Shown: positions 29,053 through 37,469, counted from the first letter of the stretch. The stretch: 64,000 bases of DNA from Flagellimonas marinaquae (GCF_003992675.1 NZ_RZMZ01000015.1:372001-436000), one strand, 5' to 3'. The notes: generated by a model not told the origin, from the sequence alone. Numbers and translations: made by a program.

Positions 29053-30759
29053 TTATAAATTCAGCTCAGAGAGGATACCTTCTATTTTGGTTTCCAGCTG
29101 CGAATTTACGGATTTATAATCTGCTGCCTTGTCCAATTTTGCATTTGTACTGATGTAAAACTTCACTTTGGGCTCGGTTCCACTGGGTCGCGCCGCAATC
29201 CGGGTACCATCCTCCGTTTCGTAAATGAGTACATTGGATTTGGGCAAGTGAAGGGTGTACTCTTCTCCCGTCTGAACATTTTTCACGATGGAAGTGTTGT
29301 AATCTTCAATATAGAGCAATTTGGAACCTTGAACGCTGTCCACAGGATTTTCCTTGAAATCCTTCAACATTTGTTTGATTTCTTCCGCACCGCTCATTCC
29401 TTTTTTGGTGAGGGAAATCAGTTTTTCCTTGTAGAACCCAAATTCCACGTAGGCATCTATCAAATCTTGATAAAAGGAGCTACCGTTGGCTTTGGCGTTG
29501 GCAGCAATCTCACAGGCCAATAGGGTAGAGGTTACGGCATCCTTATCGCGGACAAAGTCGCCCACCATATAACCAAAGCTTTCTTCGCCCCCGCCAATAA
29601 ATTGGGAATTGGGGAAGTCCTTGATCATTTTACCGATCCATTTAAATCCGGTCAGCGCTGTTTTGAACTCAACGCCATAGGCTTTTGCCATTTGCTGCAT
29701 CATGGGGGTGGACACAATGGTCGTAGCGATGAACTCATTGCCCTTGAATCCTTTGGCCTTGTATTGGTCCAAAAGGAACTTGGTCATGAGTACCATGGTC
29801 TGGTTCCCATTCAGCAGTTCTATTTTCCCTTCGAGGTTGCGTACGGCGATGCCCAAACGGTCGCTGTCCGGGTCGGTACCCACCACCATGTCAGCTCCGA
29901 TTTCTTCGGCTTTGGCAATGGCCATGGAAAGTGCCTCCGGCTCTTCTGGGTTGGGTGATTCCACAGTTGGAAAGTCGCCATCAGGCTTTGCCTGTTCTTC
30001 AATAATGGTAACGTTGGTATATCCGGCACGTTTTAATACTTCTGGAATGGCGGTGATAGAGGTGCCATGTAGCGAGGTAAACACGATTTTAAAATCGTCT
30101 TTTCCTTTGGCGCCGAAGCTTCCGCTCTTTACAGATGCTTCAAAAAAGGCCTCGTCCACATCTTCATCGATGTGGTGAATTAGTTTTTCGTTTTTGTCAA
30201 ATTTGATGTCCTCAAAGGAAAGTGCATTGATTTCCGCAATAATTTCCCCGTCCTGAGGCGGTACAATCTGGCCACCGTCTGCCCAATATACTTTGTATCC
30301 GTTGTATTCTGGTGGGTTGTGGGAGGCCGTAAGCACAATTCCGGCATGACAACCCAAATACTTTACGGCAAAAGACAGTTCGGGCGTGGTCCGTAAATCA
30401 GAAAACAAATGCACTCGAATCCCGTTGGCTGAAAACACATCGGCCACGGTTTTGGCCAAGGATTTGGAATTATGTCGGCAGTCGTAGGCAATCACCACTT
30501 TTAAATCATCGTCGGTATAGGATTTTTTAAGGTAGTTGCTAAGTCCTTGGGTGTTTTTCCCCAAGGTATATTTATTGATCCTGTTGGTTCCCACACCCAT
30601 TACGCCGCGCATTCCACCGGTACCAAACTCTAGATCCTTATAAAAACGTTCCTTCAGTTCTTCGGGGTCGTTGTCCATAAGGTGTTTGATTTCCTTCTTC
30701 GTGTCTTCGTCAAAAAAATCGGTTAACCAAGATTGCGCTGTTGCTGTAATGGAATCCAT
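29053..30759 (-). CDS. Phospho-sugar mutase (phosphoglucomutase/phosphomannomutase family)
   Basis: A 568-residue alpha-D-phosphohexomutase interconverting hexose 1- and 6-phosphates. Visible motifs: the phosphoserine loop VLTASHNPPEYNGYKVY near residue 145, the metal loop GTDPDSDRLGIA near 295, the sugar loop GGGEESFGY near 385 and the phosphate-binding RPSGTEPKVKFY near 530. The length fits the PgcA-like class of 560-580 residues. It is third in the DUF4199, GT2, mutase, ABC series and may supply sugar phosphates for envelope glycans or trehalose and glycogen metabolism. Confidence 0.94.
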   Translation of the reverse strand: MDSITATAQSWLTDFFDEDTKKEIKHLMDNDPEELKERFYKDLEFGTGGMRGVMGVGTNRINKYTLGKNTQGLSNYLKKSYTDDDLKVVIAYDCRHNSKSLAKTVADVFSANGIRVHLFSDLRTTPELSFAVKYLGCHAGIVLTASHNPPEYNGYKVYWADGGQIVPPQDGEIIAEINALSFEDIKFDKNEKLIHHIDEDVDEAFFEASVKSGSFGAKGKDDFKIVFTSLHGTSITAIPEVLKRAGYTNVTIIEEQAKPDGDFPTVESPNPEEPEALSMAIAKAEEIGADMVVGTDPDSDRLGIAVRNLEGKIELLNGNQTMVLMTKFLLDQYKAKGFKGNEFIATTIVSTPMMQQMAKAYGVEFKTALTGFKWIGKMIKDFPNSQFIGGGEESFGYMVGDFVRDKDAVTSTLLACEIAANAKANGSSFYQDLIDAYVEFGFYKEKLISLTKKGMSGAEEIKQMLKDFKENPVDSVQGSKLLYIEDYNTSIVKNVQTGEEYTLHLPKSNVLIYETEDGTRIAARPSGTEPKVKFYISTNAKLDKAADYKSVNSQLETKIEGILSELNL

Positions 30760-30817
30760 AGTTGTTTATCGTTGTTTAGATTTCTAAAATACAAAGTTTA
30801 GAGGGTTTGGAAACACC

Positions 30818-31765
30818 TTAAAGGTTAATTTTATCCGAGATATTGTATCGCGTATCGTTTTTTCGGGAACGAACCATAATCTCGCCCAAAAACCCAGCCA
30901 GAAACAGTTGCGTACCAATGATCATGGCGGTCAAAGCGATATAAAATTGGGGGCGTTGCGTAATCAGTCGCCCCATGGGGTTCAAAAAGAGCTTGTCAAC
31001 CCCCAGATAGAGTGCAAATCCAAAACCTACAAAAAACATCAATACGCCCCAAGCCCCGAAGAGGTGCATAGGCCTACGGCCAAACTTGGATACAAACCAA
31101 ATGGTGATCAAATCCAAAAAACCGTTGATGAAGCGTTCCGCACCAAACTTGGTGGAACCATATTTTCTGGCCTGGTGCTGCACTACTTTTTCCGCGATAT
31201 CGGAAAACCCTGCGTTTTTGGCCAAAACTGGAATGTAGCGGTGCATTTCCCCAGAAACTTCAATGGTTTTGACCACTTTGTGGTTGAAGGCTTTGAGACC
31301 GCAGTTAAAATCGTGGAGCTTTACGCCCGATGTTTTCCGGGCGGCCCAGTTGAAGAGTTTGGAGGGTATGTTTTTGGTAATGACGGAATCGTACCGTTTC
31401 TTTTTCCAGCCCGAGACCACATGATGCCCATCTTGGGTGATCATGGCATACAGTCCGGGGATTTCTTCGGGATTATCCTGCAAATCAGCATCCATGGTGA
31501 TTACGACTTCGCCTTCGGCTGCCTTAAAACCGGCATGAAGGGCTTGCGATTTGCCGTAATTCTTTAAAAATTGGATGCCCTTGACATTTTCATTGCTTTG
31601 GGAAAGTTCGGAAATGGTCTCCCATGACCCGTCGCTACTGCCGTCATCAATAAAAATGATTTCGTAAGAAAAATGATTGGATTGCATCACTTGTACAATC
31701 CAATCATGTAGTTCTTTTAGCGATTCTTGCTCGTTAAGTAAGGGAATTACAATGGAAATCTGCAT
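30818..31765 (-). CDS. GT2 glycosyltransferase with C-terminal membrane helices (ArnC/dolichol-P-mannose synthase-like)
   Basis: A 315-residue enzyme. The GT-A domain starts ISIVIPLLNEQESLKELHDW, with the DDGSSDGSWE nucleotide loop, the metal-binding TMDADLQDNPEEIP and the QHQARKYGSTKF acceptor segment. Two membrane helices follow (LFGAWGVLMFFVGFGFALYL and the FYIALTAMIIGTQLFLAGF segment). Relatives transfer a sugar from UDP or GDP to polyprenyl phosphate. It follows a DUF4199 gene by 43 bases, a pairing common in flavobacteria. Confidence 0.92.
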   Translation of the reverse strand: MQISIVIPLLNEQESLKELHDWIVQVMQSNHFSYEIIFIDDGSSDGSWETISELSQSNENVKGIQFLKNYGKSQALHAGFKAAEGEVVITMDADLQDNPEEIPGLYAMITQDGHHVVSGWKKKRYDSVITKNIPSKLFNWAARKTSGVKLHDFNCGLKAFNHKVVKTIEVSGEMHRYIPVLAKNAGFSDIAEKVVQHQARKYGSTKFGAERFINGFLDLITIWFVSKFGRRPMHLFGAWGVLMFFVGFGFALYLGVDKLFLNPMGRLITQRPQFYIALTAMIIGTQLFLAGFLGEIMVRSRKNDTRYNISDKINL

Positions 31766-31808
31766 TGTTCGATTCTGGAATTCCCTTCAAAAGTAGCATT
31801 TTTTTGGA

Positions 31809-32330
31809 TTAATATTCGGGTTGGGACTTTTTCAAGATGAGTCCACTGATCAGACCCAAGATCAATCCCAATACGGCGTTCATAATCAAAAGCACGGGAT
31901 ATTGGATCCAAGCAAAGCTTTTTTGCATTTCCACCCCTTGTTCCCATTGCTCTTCCGTCATATTCGGGTTTTGCGCCATCGCTTTGGGTTTGGCTATTTC
32001 CATGACCTTGTCCATAAAATCGGGTTCAATAACGTTGGTCAAAACAAATTGATAGATCAAAGAAATGATAGCGCTCACCAAGGCTACGCCTACGCCTACC
32101 TTTAAGGCCTCGGTAATGGTCAAATAGCCGCCATTGGCCTTTTTATAGGCATTGATCGCAAAGAAAACGATCGCCGCCAGAATGACGATGGAGATGATGA
32201 TAATCGGCGTGCTCGTTTCATAATGCATTTTTTGGGTGTACAGCATTACGCCGAATACCACAGCGACCAACCCAGACAATAGTCCGTAGTTGAGCGCAAA
32301 TTTTCCAGTTTTAGCTTGTTGTTCTTCCAT
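31809..32330 (-). CDS. DUF4199 membrane protein
   Basis: A 173-residue protein with four predicted membrane segments: two near the start (YGLLSGLVAVVFGVMLYT and IIIISIVILAAIVFFAINAY), one around residues 75-95 (VGVGVALVSAIISLIYQFVL) and one near the C-terminus (VLLIMNAVLGLILGLISGLIL). The pattern and the position next to a GT2 gene match the DUF4199 family of Bacteroidota, whose function is unknown. It is first in the operon leading to the ABC exporter. Confidence 0.82.
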   Translation of the reverse strand: MEEQQAKTGKFALNYGLLSGLVAVVFGVMLYTQKMHYETSTPIIIISIVILAAIVFFAINAYKKANGGYLTITEALKVGVGVALVSAIISLIYQFVLTNVIEPDFMDKVMEIAKPKAMAQNPNMTEEQWEQGVEMQKSFAWIQYPVLLIMNAVLGLILGLISGLILKKSQPEY

Positions 32331-32423
32331 TGTTTAAAAATTAGTGTTGCTTACAGAGGTTAGTTATCGAATGCTTACATTTGTTACAGATAAATTTACT
32401 TTTATTTTTTTAGTGATTTTAAG

Positions 32424-32453
32424 TTGGAGGTCTCAAAGAAATCATTAAATTTG
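32424..32453 (+). promoter_or_regulatory. Promoter of rpmE2
   Basis: TTG at 32424-32426, a 19-base spacer and TAAATTTG at 32446-32453 fit the phylum's housekeeping promoter; the start codon is 36 bases further on. Confidence 0.75.
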
Positions 32454-32488
32454 CACCCTGAAAATTCTGAGATTAAGCATTTAAGACG

Positions 32489-32758
32489 ATGAGAAAAGGT
32501 ATACACCCAGAAAACTATAGATTGGTTGCTTTTAAAGACATGTCCAACGACGACGTGTTCATTACAAAGTCCACTGCTGAAGCGAAAGAGACCATCACTG
32601 TGGATGGTGTTGAATACCCTTTGGTAAAATTGGAAATTTCAAGAACTTCGCATCCTTACTACACTGGTAAGACCAAATTGGTGGATACCGCTGGTAGGAT
32701 CGATAAGTTCAAAAACAAGTACAAGAAATTCAAGAAAGAAGAGGAAGAGACCGAATAG
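32489..32758 (+). CDS. rpmE2: 50S ribosomal protein L31, type B
   Basis: An 89-residue ribosomal protein beginning MRKGIHPENYRLVAFKDMS, with the family's SHPYYTGK segment and a basic then acidic tail. It has no cysteine at all, so it is the zinc-independent (type B) form. It has its own promoter and terminator. In other bacteria paired type A/B forms are switched by zinc; only this one is visible here and nothing suggests such control. Confidence 0.97.
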   Translation: MRKGIHPENYRLVAFKDMSNDDVFITKSTAEAKETITVDGVEYPLVKLEISRTSHPYYTGKTKLVDTAGRIDKFKNKYKKFKKEEEETE

Positions 32759-32783
32759 GTCACACTTTTCAACGAAATATAGC

Positions 32784-32816
32784 AACGCCCTCGATACTAT
32801 TCGGGGGCGTTTTTTA
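32784..32816 (+). terminator. Terminator of rpmE2
   Basis: An 11-bp stem (AACGCCCTCGA pairing with TCGGGGGCGTT, one G-T pair) with a 6-base loop and a T-run, 25 bases after the rpmE2 stop. Confidence 0.88.
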
Positions 32817-32839
32817 TTTTTGGTATTCAAAGCTACGCT

Positions 32840-34018
32840 ATGAACTATATCCTATCCGACGGTTACCACCGCGAAGACCTGTATCCATTTACCTTTACCC
32901 GCCCCGTAGCCGACATTCGGGTGGGGATTCTCACCATTCGCGAGAAGTGGGAAAAATGGCTGGATGCATCCGTGAGCTTCCAAACAGAGGAATATCTATC
33001 CCAAAAGTTTCCTTTGACAACCGCAGCCGAAAATACGGTGATCAATGGCAGCTATCTGCCCAACAAAGCGTTGGTGGAGGCCATTCGTAACCTCAATATG
33101 GGCGAAGCGTTGATAGGGGATGAGGGCTATATCGCCTATGTGACCGAGAACTTGGAAACCGGCTTCGAGGAATCGGGATATACCGCTATTCTTTTTGAGG
33201 ACGAGGTATTGACCATCAAAAACACTTGGGATATCTTTTCCAAGAACGCTGAAGCCCTTCAAGCGGATTTTGATTTGGTGACCCAAGGAAGGACAAGTCA
33301 GCCGATACCCGATACCAACCAAGTCAAGAGTCCTGAACATATTTTTATCGAGGAAGGCGCTACGGTGGATTTTTGTATTTTGAATGCCTCCACAGGGCCC
33401 ATCTATATTGGTAAGAATGCCTTGATGATGGAAGGCTGTACCGTGCGTGGAGGATTGGCGCTTTGCGAAGGAGCCATTTTAAAAATGGGCGCCAAGATTT
33501 ACGGGGCCGTTACGGCGGGCCCGGGTTGTAAATTGGGTGGCGAAGTGAACAATGCGGTGCTCTTTGCCAATTCCAATAAAGGGCACGATGGCTTTTTGGG
33601 CAATTCCGTCTTAGGAGAGTGGTGCAATATCGGGGCAGACACCAATACGTCCAACTTGAAGAACAATTATGCCCCTGTACGGCTTTGGAACTACAAAACC
33701 GGAGGTTTTGCCAAAACAGGCTTGCAGTTTTGTGGACTGATGATGGGCGACCATAGCAAGTGTGGCATCAATGTGATGTTCAATACAGGGACCGTGGTAG
33801 GGGTGAGCGCTAATATTTTTGGCAGTGGCTTCCCGCGAAACTTTATTCCCAGTTTCAGTTGGGGTGGTGCCACGGCAGGCTATACTGCGTTTAAGACGAA
33901 CAAGGCCTTTGAGGTGGCCGAAGCCATCATGAAGCGTCGTAATATGGAATTTAACGAGACCGAAGCCCAAATTTTACAGCACGTCTTCGAGTTGACGCAG
34001 CAGTGGCGGAATTTTTAG
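32840..34018 (+). CDS. GlmU-family putative sugar nucleotidyltransferase
   Basis: A 392-residue protein of the alternative bacterial GlmU-like family, which starts MNYILSDGYHREDLYPFTFTRP and lacks the LxGGxGTRM pyrophosphorylase signature. The C-terminal half (about residues 170-350) is a left-handed beta helix of hexapeptide turns (IFIEEGATVDFCIL, PIYIGKNALMMEGCTV, AILKMGAKIYGAV). The reaction is not established; an acetyl or nucleotidyl transfer to a sugar phosphate is supposed. Its final ten codons (FELTQQWRNF and stop) lie inside a 32-bp repeat duplicated at 35255-35286, so the present 3' end may have been supplied by the inserted element. Confidence 0.85.
   Translation: MNYILSDGYHREDLYPFTFTRPVADIRVGILTIREKWEKWLDASVSFQTEEYLSQKFPLTTAAENTVINGSYLPNKALVEAIRNLNMGEALIGDEGYIAYVTENLETGFEESGYTAILFEDEVLTIKNTWDIFSKNAEALQADFDLVTQGRTSQPIPDTNQVKSPEHIFIEEGATVDFCILNASTGPIYIGKNALMMEGCTVRGGLALCEGAILKMGAKIYGAVTAGPGCKLGGEVNNAVLFANSNKGHDGFLGNSVLGEWCNIGADTNTSNLKNNYAPVRLWNYKTGGFAKTGLQFCGLMMGDHSKCGINVMFNTGTVVGVSANIFGSGFPRNFIPSFSWGGATAGYTAFKTNKAFEVAEAIMKRRNMEFNETEAQILQHVFELTQQWRNF
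33986..34017. repeat. 32-bp direct repeat, left copy (attachment-like)
   Basis: Starts TTCGAGTTGACGCAGCAGTG and runs to TTTTTA; identical to 35255-35286 over 32 bases, with different bases on both sides. It forms the last ten codons of the GlmU-family gene. Confidence 0.95.
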
Positions 34019-34027
34019 GCAGTGCGC

Positions 34028-34624
34028 CTAATTTTTTGCGAATAAAATCAAAGGTTCTATGTTTCCTCTATCGGCTTCCCTTAAAGCTTGGATGTATTTT
34101 TTTCGGGTGGCATCCGGCTTCACCATATTCGATTGATGCCAACTAAATATATCCTTGCCAAAAACGAATTCCATGATGGTGTCCGCCATGATTCTGGAAT
34201 GCCTTCCATTCCCATTCGGGAAACAGTGGATGGAAACCAATCGATGTTTGAATCTAATGGCGGTTTCCTCTGGAGAATAGGTGTTATGGGCTACCCAGTA
34301 GGTGGTGTCGTCCAACAAATTTTTTAGCTCCATGGGGATTTGGTGCCATGCAATTCCAATATTTTTTTCTGACTTTCTAAATTCGCCTGCCCATTTCCAA
34401 ACATCACCATACATTTTTTGGTGTAAAGCCTTGATAAACTTTTCGGTGAGTATGTTTTCCGCCTTTAGCTTGGTTCGAATGGTCCATAAAATAGCTTTCT
34501 CGATATTCAATTGTTCAAATTCATCGAGTTCCTTTTGGGTAGATATCGATTTTATTTTTAAGCCTTCCCTTTCTTCCTCATCCAAAGGGGTTTGTCCATA
34601 GCCATATGACAGTTCTAATCCCAT
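34028..34624 (-). CDS. Mobile mystery protein B (Fic-domain protein)
   Basis: A 198-residue Fic-fold protein. The active-site loop is HCFPNGNGRHSR at 133-144: the catalytic histidine and the GNGR anion hole are intact, but asparagine stands where AMP-transferring Fic enzymes carry D or E, and cysteine replaces the usual proline. The N-terminal TPLDEEEREGL segment is characteristic of the mobile mystery B family, which always accompanies protein A and is often found in mobile contexts. It probably modifies a target by nucleotide transfer, as a toxin or regulator; this is not shown. Its start overlaps the A gene by 10 bases, implying coupled translation. Confidence 0.9.
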   Translation of the reverse strand: MGLELSYGYGQTPLDEEEREGLKIKSISTQKELDEFEQLNIEKAILWTIRTKLKAENILTEKFIKALHQKMYGDVWKWAGEFRKSEKNIGIAWHQIPMELKNLLDDTTYWVAHNTYSPEETAIRFKHRLVSIHCFPNGNGRHSRIMADTIMEFVFGKDIFSWHQSNMVKPDATRKKYIQALREADRGNIEPLILFAKN

Positions 34625-35079
34625 AAAGATTTACCCATGTCCCTTTTTAGTTCATCCGAGAGGTCTTGTATGGTCTTATTTAGCTTGTCGTCCCCAATGC
34701 TTTGGTTTTCCAATTTCATGTTTTGGTTGGTCCGCAACACAATTTTTTGGGCCAGTTTTTCGGCTTTTTCGGTGATGAGGTCGTCGATACTTTCTTGTTT
34801 TGGAACTATGGCATACACCAATTGCATATCAAGTGCATGGGCAACGTCCTTCAAGGAATTTAGGGTCAGCGTACCATTGGCCTCGCTGTCCTCCATTTTT
34901 TTGATGCCTTGCCGAGTAATGTTCAGTTTGTTCCCAAGTTGGGCCATGGTCATGTTGAGGGTGGTCCGAATGGTATGAATCCATCCCTTTTCAGGAACTA
35001 TTATGGTTTTGGCCTGATGGAAGGGGCGGAGTTTTTCATCCAGTTGTTCTATTAAAAGTCGTTGCTTGTTTCTTGCCAT
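34615..35079 (-). CDS. Mobile mystery protein A (helix-turn-helix)
   Basis: A 154-residue protein with an XRE-type HTH at about residues 45-85 (MTMAQLGNKLNITRQGIKKMED is split as MTMAQLGNKLN and ITRQGIKKMEDSE, then LTLNSLKDVAHALDMQLVYA). The N-terminal region with KTIIVPEKGWIHTIRTTL fits the mobile mystery protein A family. It is the upstream partner of the Fic gene, and likely represses the pair as antitoxins of similar layout do; palindromic boxes lie in its promoter region. The C-terminal 50 residues are charged and probably contact the partner or form dimers. Confidence 0.9.
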   Translation of the reverse strand: MARNKQRLLIEQLDEKLRPFHQAKTIIVPEKGWIHTIRTTLNMTMAQLGNKLNITRQGIKKMEDSEANGTLTLNSLKDVAHALDMQLVYAIVPKQESIDDLITEKAEKLAQKIVLRTNQNMKLENQSIGDDKLNKTIQDLSDELKRDMGKSLWD

Positions 35080-35111
35080 TTGTTGCTTTTTGGGTTGATA
35101 AAACGGTTAAT

Positions 35112-35168
35112 AAGTAAACCTATGTGTTTACAAATATATTAAAAAGTAAACGAATAAGTTGACTTTTT
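35112..35168 (-). promoter_or_regulatory. Possible operator region of the mobile mystery pair
   Basis: Two inverted repeats lie upstream of protein A: GTAAAC (35114-35119) with GTTTAC (35126-35131), and an 11-base pair with one mismatch (AAAAAGTAAAC at 35141-35151, GTTGACTTTTT at 35158-35168). All share a GTAAAC/GTCAAC box, which suggests binding sites for the HTH protein. The rest of 35169-35254 shows no gene. Confidence 0.55.
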
Positions 35169-35254
35169 AGTGTAACCGACCATGGGGAAGGATTTTGACA
35201 AGGACTAAGCAAGAACAAATTAGGCATGGCCCGGCCCTAATTTTTGGGCAACTA

Positions 35255-35286
35255 TTCGAGTTGACGCAGCAGTGGCGGAATTTTTA
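35255..35286. repeat. 32-bp direct repeat, right copy (remnant of the original gene end)
   Basis: Identical to 33986-34017 and, followed by A, still reads FELTQQWRNF-stop on the plus strand. It is an orphan 3' end of the GlmU-family gene at the other side of the insert. Confidence 0.95.
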
Positions 35287-35290
35287 ATCC

Positions 35291-36370
35291 CTATTCCAAC
35301 TTCCCGATCAATCCCCAACCGTTGGCCTTGTCGATGACCACACAGTGCAAGGTGTTGCTGCCTTTTTTGAGATGTAATAGGATTTTGTTCGCGCCAAGGC
35401 CCAAATGCCCCTGAAATTGATTGTTCTTGGACCGAAATGCATTGTTTCCGTAAAAAATGGGTGCTCCATTCAGATATAGGATAATCTTATCGCTATAATC
35501 GAACGAAAACCATTGGGTAAGTGCTTGATTGGTGCTAATGGTGGTCGATGCCACGGAATACACCTCTGGGTTGCCCTCAAAATTGCCCGAACTGGGTTTG
35601 GGCACATATTTGGAAATGGGCAATAGGCCCGAAGTTTCTGTTCGTACCCTTTGGGTGGGCATTTGTGCAAATTGGGCCGGGTTGATACTGCCTTCTTTGT
35701 ACAGTTTTGCCTCAGTGAGTTCCCATTCGGTAATCATTCCTACAGGAGGGGTTTGGATAGGGTAGGGCTCTTTGGCAACCGCCTCGCCTGTGGGGGTGAC
35801 CTTGATATTGGCAAACCGATTTCCGAACAACGCCCATATACCAACGCCACCAGAGAGGTTCCCCGATTTGAGATGGTCTACTTGCAGTACTTGCGCACCG
35901 TTCACAAAAACAGTGGCGCTAAGGTCTTGCACTTCTACGCGCAACTGGTTCCAACCTTCAGCGAGAAAGGCGACCTGAGCCTGATGTTCGGGGTAAAGCT
36001 GCCAATTGCTCTCCCCATGGTAGGTAGGCGTGTACTGTACGGCGTCCACCTGTCGGGATTTATGCATACGCATGTAGATCTCCTCAAAGTTTCGCTCTTT
36101 TTTGCGGAACAGAAAGCCGGCAAAGCTGCGCTTTTGGTTGGCGTATACCTCCAGTTCCAGCACGCCGTTGGAGAAGTCGATTTCATTGGCAAAGGCCTTA
36201 CCGTTCAGTAGCAGGGTAGGACGACCATCAAAGGTTTCGAAGGTAAGCTCACTGCCCGGTTCGGCGGTCCAAGCGCTAGGTTGTAGGGGAATGTTTTGTG
36301 TGGTTTGGCCGTGGAGCAAGTGGGCAGCTACCAGCATACCCACCCAAAGGGTGTTGCGTAAAAGTGTCAT
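35291..36370 (-). CDS. Secreted protein with concanavalin-like (LamG/DUF1080-type) domain
   Basis: A 359-residue secreted protein with a signal peptide (about residues 1-22, ending HLLHGQ). Residues about 25-200 have strand patterns of a concanavalin A-like sandwich (FSNGVLELEVYANQKRSFAGFLFRK, WNQLRVEVQDLSATVFVNG), as in LamG or DUF1080 carbohydrate-related proteins. The C-terminal third (FSFDYSDKIILYLNGAPIFYG and LHLKKGSNTLHCVVID) looks like a second, galactose-binding-type sandwich. No catalytic residues are recognisable; glycan binding is only a guess. Its stop lies 4 bases from the right repeat, so it originally converged directly with the GlmU-family gene. Confidence 0.7.
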   Translation of the reverse strand: MTLLRNTLWVGMLVAAHLLHGQTTQNIPLQPSAWTAEPGSELTFETFDGRPTLLLNGKAFANEIDFSNGVLELEVYANQKRSFAGFLFRKKERNFEEIYMRMHKSRQVDAVQYTPTYHGESNWQLYPEHQAQVAFLAEGWNQLRVEVQDLSATVFVNGAQVLQVDHLKSGNLSGGVGIWALFGNRFANIKVTPTGEAVAKEPYPIQTPPVGMITEWELTEAKLYKEGSINPAQFAQMPTQRVRTETSGLLPISKYVPKPSSGNFEGNPEVYSVASTTISTNQALTQWFSFDYSDKIILYLNGAPIFYGNNAFRSKNNQFQGHLGLGANKILLHLKKGSNTLHCVVIDKANGWGLIGKLE

Positions 36371-36593
36371 GTGTTCGTTTTTTGATAATTAATTGGTCGG
36401 AGGGAATTGGGTTTCCTGACGTAGGTATAAACAAAAAAGAATTTTGGGAGTTTAATTACCGGCTTGTAATATGCTTAGTGGCTGGCAGCACAAAACTTTA
36501 TGAATACACCGTAAACTTGGTATTCTATAAGGATTTTAAGCGGTAAAGAAAAATAGGCAATATAGTTTTCGAACTTGGTTCTTCTTTTTAGCG

Positions 36594-37469
36594 CTACTCT
36601 TTCAATTGCAGAAATTGTACAGCATTTTCATAGAAAATTTTTCTTTTGTCGCTTTCGGTCAGAAAATCGTAGCTATTCAGTTGGTCGATACTTTTTTTAA
36701 TGGCATGGGGCCAAACCATTTGATCGGAGCCGAACATTACCCTATCCAGGATGCCATATTTTTTTGCTTTTCGTATAAATTGCTCCGCATAGTCCTTGGG
36801 TTGCTCGTCCACCCATAAGATTACCCCCAAATCCGTATAAAGTTGTGGGTATTGGAGCAACATGCGAAGGGTATTTTCATAAAACACTTCGCCGGCATGC
36901 ATTATATAAACTCTTAGTTTGGGATGTTTGGCGAGCACATCCTCCAAGGTGTAAGGGTCTCCGAGCTTAATTCTAAAATTGGGACAACATCGGTAGGTGA
37001 TGCCCGGCGGACCGCCACCGGTATGTACGGCCACCGGAATGTTATAGCGCTCACAGATTTTTAAATAGGGTTCAAATTCGGGGTCGGACAAAGTATACCC
37101 ATCGTATACGGCTCCTATTTCACCAAAGACCTTAAGTTTTCCAGAATTGATCAAGGCTTTGAATGCCGTTGTATCAGTAGGTGGGGAGTTGGTGTAGTAT
37201 CCAGGGATAAAAACACCTTCTTTATCCAAGGTGTTTTTTCCTCCAATGGTGCTAACCACAGCTTTTTCAATATTATTTTCTTGGAGTGCTCTTAGCAGTT
37301 CCTCTTTATAGGTTTTATAATCTTTTGGAGAAACAACTCCATCTGGCGCTGGAGCTACGTAATAGCTCGCTTCGGTATAATCATGCAGGTGCATATCGAT
37401 TATGGGTTGGTCAGAGGTTTGGGAGTTCCCTAGCAGTGGCAGTAACAATACCAATATAAATCTTTTCAT
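36594..37469 (-). CDS. Secreted amidohydrolase (Amidohydro_2 TIM barrel)
   Basis: A 291-residue exported protein (signal peptide about residues 1-18, ending LLGNSQ) with a metal-dependent TIM-barrel fold: PIIDMHLHDY carries the first two metal histidines, VAVHTGGGPPG and YIMHAGEVFYE the next ones, and FGSDQMVWP the final aspartate. It closely parallels the protein encoded at 59362-60285, including the SDQMVWP and IFYENAVQFL endings, so the two are paralogues. Family members hydrolyse amides or decarboxylate aromatic acids; the substrate is unknown. Confidence 0.85.
   Translation of the reverse strand: MKRFILVLLLPLLGNSQTSDQPIIDMHLHDYTEASYYVAPAPDGVVSPKDYKTYKEELLRALQENNIEKAVVSTIGGKNTLDKEGVFIPGYYTNSPPTDTTAFKALINSGKLKVFGEIGAVYDGYTLSDPEFEPYLKICERYNIPVAVHTGGGPPGITYRCCPNFRIKLGDPYTLEDVLAKHPKLRVYIMHAGEVFYENTLRMLLQYPQLYTDLGVILWVDEQPKDYAEQFIRKAKKYGILDRVMFGSDQMVWPHAIKKSIDQLNSYDFLTESDKRKIFYENAVQFLQLKE

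Larger units (their letters stand above)
33986..35286. mobile_element. Mobile mystery protein A/B element integrated at the 3' end of the GlmU-family gene
   Basis: A unit of about 1269 bp bounded by perfect 32-bp direct repeats (33986-34017 and 35255-35286). It holds only the two genes of the mobile mystery pair plus about 175 bp of regulatory DNA. The left repeat completes the GlmU-family gene with TAG; the right repeat keeps the same ten codons and ends with TAA, 4 bases before the stop codon of the convergent gene at 35291. The second copy is a footprint of the empty site. No recombinase is encoded, so movement would have to be in trans. Confidence 0.75.

Noticed and set aside
34019..35254. 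A hidden integrase, transposase or terminal inverted repeats in the Fic/HTH element
   Set aside because: All frames were examined; only the two mobile mystery genes are present, and the ends are direct, not inverted, repeats.
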